Source: Casuarina equisetifolia
Taxonomy: Eukaryota > Streptophyta > Magnoliopsida > Fagales > Casuarinaceae
Assembly (NCBI GenBank): GCA_028551475.1
Contig: CM052361.1
Location: forward strand, 14,660,774-14,724,773
Length of the DNA stretch: 64,000 nucleotides
Direction of reading: 5' to 3'
Under the pieces are notes generated by a model. The model saw only the letters and a program-made list of their open reading frames with translations, ran no database searches and was not told the DNA's origin. Position numbers and translations under genes: made by a program. The first letter of the stretch is position 1. Every line of letters begins with the position of its first letter. Below are positions 62,975 through 64,000 of this stretch, piece by piece.

Positions 62975-63395
62975 TAAAGAATAATAGAAAAAATGTGATA
63001 TTTGTAGGAAAGAGAGCAGGAAATGTTTATGTCATAAACTTTCATGAAATTTGAAAATGAAACATGTCTTGCTATAATTAACTTTGATGATTGTTGATCG
63101 TGGCATAAAAGATTAGGACACGCTAGTATTAAAACCATAGAAAAACCTTCAAGAAAGGAACTTGTCCTAGGGTTGCCAAAAATAAAATTTAGTGATAATA
63201 AAATATGTCATGCATGTGTGAAAGGAAAACAACACAAATCAAGTTTTACATCAAAGGAAAGTGTAACCAATACACAGCCACTACAGTTTATATATATGGA
63301 TATTTTTGGGCTAATTAGGACACCAAGCTTAGGATATAACATGTTTGAATATATTTTTATGATATTAGAATATATAAACATTTTGATGATGAAGA

Positions 63396-64000
63396 AAAAT
63401 GAGTATTATAATATGATAATATTATAATCATTTTGTTGGAATACATTGATGATTGAATGGAATTATAATATGGAAATATTATAATTAATATTTGATCATT
63501 TATAAAGTTCTTATAAAGAAAATAATGCTAGATTATTTTGTAGAAAAATAATTAAAAATGTGAAGCCTAGCATGTGCCCAGCCCAGGTGAATGAAGCCCA
63601 ACCAGCCCATGAATTTGGGAACCCAATCCAGTATGTGACTTAGCCTTACACGCCTCGCTTGCTTGAGAAATCCATAACTCAAAAGCCTTGTATGCATGAC
63701 TAGTTAAGTGCCTGTGCACCCACACTCGTAGCTTCAACCCACGAGCCACACCCGACCAGTTAAGTGCCCATGTGCCCGAACTTGATTAAGCTAAGACTCA
63801 ACCTGCGACCCATTTGCTTAACTCCATGACTCCACTAGAAAGCTAATAAAAAGGGGAATAATTCCATGAAGAAAAATTAAAGACTCATTGCTTAGAGAGA
63901 ATTAATTTGAAGAAATTGTGGAATTGAAAGCAAATTATAGGAATAATGAAGACAATTTCAAAGGGCTTTTATAAGGAAGAAGATTTTCTATCAATCTATG
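63396..64000. mobile_element. Unassigned repeat, probably another LTR, running off the window
   Basis: After the integrase remnant the sequence changes to a block beginning near TATTATAATATGATAATATT. A C-rich segment with repeated CAGCCCA-like words follows, then a purine-rich end (AGAGAGAATTAATTTGAAG). Its composition resembles plant copia LTRs, but the boundaries and family are not determined. No gene was seen. Confidence 0.35.

Larger units (their letters stand above)
54875..63395 (+). mobile_element. SIRE-like copia element with three later insertions
   Basis: The 5' LTR is 54,875-56,605, followed by a primer site (TGGTATTAAAGCG, from 56,608). Gag begins near 56,670 (PPIFDGLNYGHWKSMMKIFM) and continues to a zinc-knuckle region near 57,440-57,490 and an acidic SSSSSLDEEDE stretch. 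The protease-side motif resembles WYLDSSCSHHM at about 61,115, with HIANVLFVYGLKYKLLSISQ near 61,265-61,325. The integrase start is near 63,090-63,390 (SWHKRLGHASIKT type, then KIKFSDNKICHACVKGKQHK). The interior is split by the LTR nest at 57,706-60,580 and by the insertion at 61,376-62,974. The element is cut off near 63,395. It is a broken fossil with many disruptions. Confidence 0.8.

Overview
This is nuclear DNA of a flowering plant, most likely a woody eudicot. The evidence is a cobalamin-independent methionine synthase gene with eleven coding exons and GT-AG introns, RTM2-like small heat-shock-type genes, plastid DNA fragments embedded among nuclear repeats, and a large load of copia- and gypsy-type LTR retrotransposon fossils in AT-rich sequence. 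I could not identify the species. The methionine synthase differs at several positions from the grapevine and periwinkle sequences I remember.

Layout. 1-771: a mosaic of plastid DNA (petN start joined to the 16S rRNA-trnI spacer and trnI 5' half). 775-5,800: pieces of old LTR elements. 5,990-14,520: a cluster of three two-exon genes encoding small alpha-crystallin-domain proteins with a C-terminal membrane segment. Two of them (5,993-7,572 minus and 13,615-14,520 plus) lie in the arms of an inverted duplication. The third (8,983-10,270 minus) lies between them, next to a copia fossil (10,840-12,908). 15,121-23,072: a minus-strand copia element carrying a complete nested gag-only element (17,661-20,669, TSD TTTGA). 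23,073-27,507: non-coding DNA with minisatellites. 27,508-33,177: a copia element with two LTRs. 33,178-35,011: further copia remnants.

35,726-39,413 (minus) is the clearest host gene. Its eleven coding exons splice to exactly 765 residues with every zinc ligand present. A probable 5'-UTR intron and a TATA box at 40,658-40,665 lie upstream. From 41,560 to 44,777 there is a minus-strand copia piece, then an LTR fragment, then a plastid atpA fragment. 44,778-54,300 has no recognisable gene, only decayed repeats and minisatellites. 54,400 to about 63,400 is a deep nest: a SIRE-like copia element sits in an older copia gag, and is itself interrupted by a solo LTR that contains a second solo LTR, and by a further LTR-like insertion. 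Three of these insertions have exact 5-bp target duplications.

The live content appears to be one housekeeping enzyme (methionine and S-adenosylmethionine cycle) and a small family of membrane-anchored HSP20-like proteins, whose best-known relative, Arabidopsis RTM2, restricts long-distance movement of potyviruses. I found no new biosynthetic or defence operon-like system. The most interesting items are the RTM2-like cluster with its inverted duplication, the plastid mosaic, the plastid/LTR junction, and the nest with readable target-site duplications.
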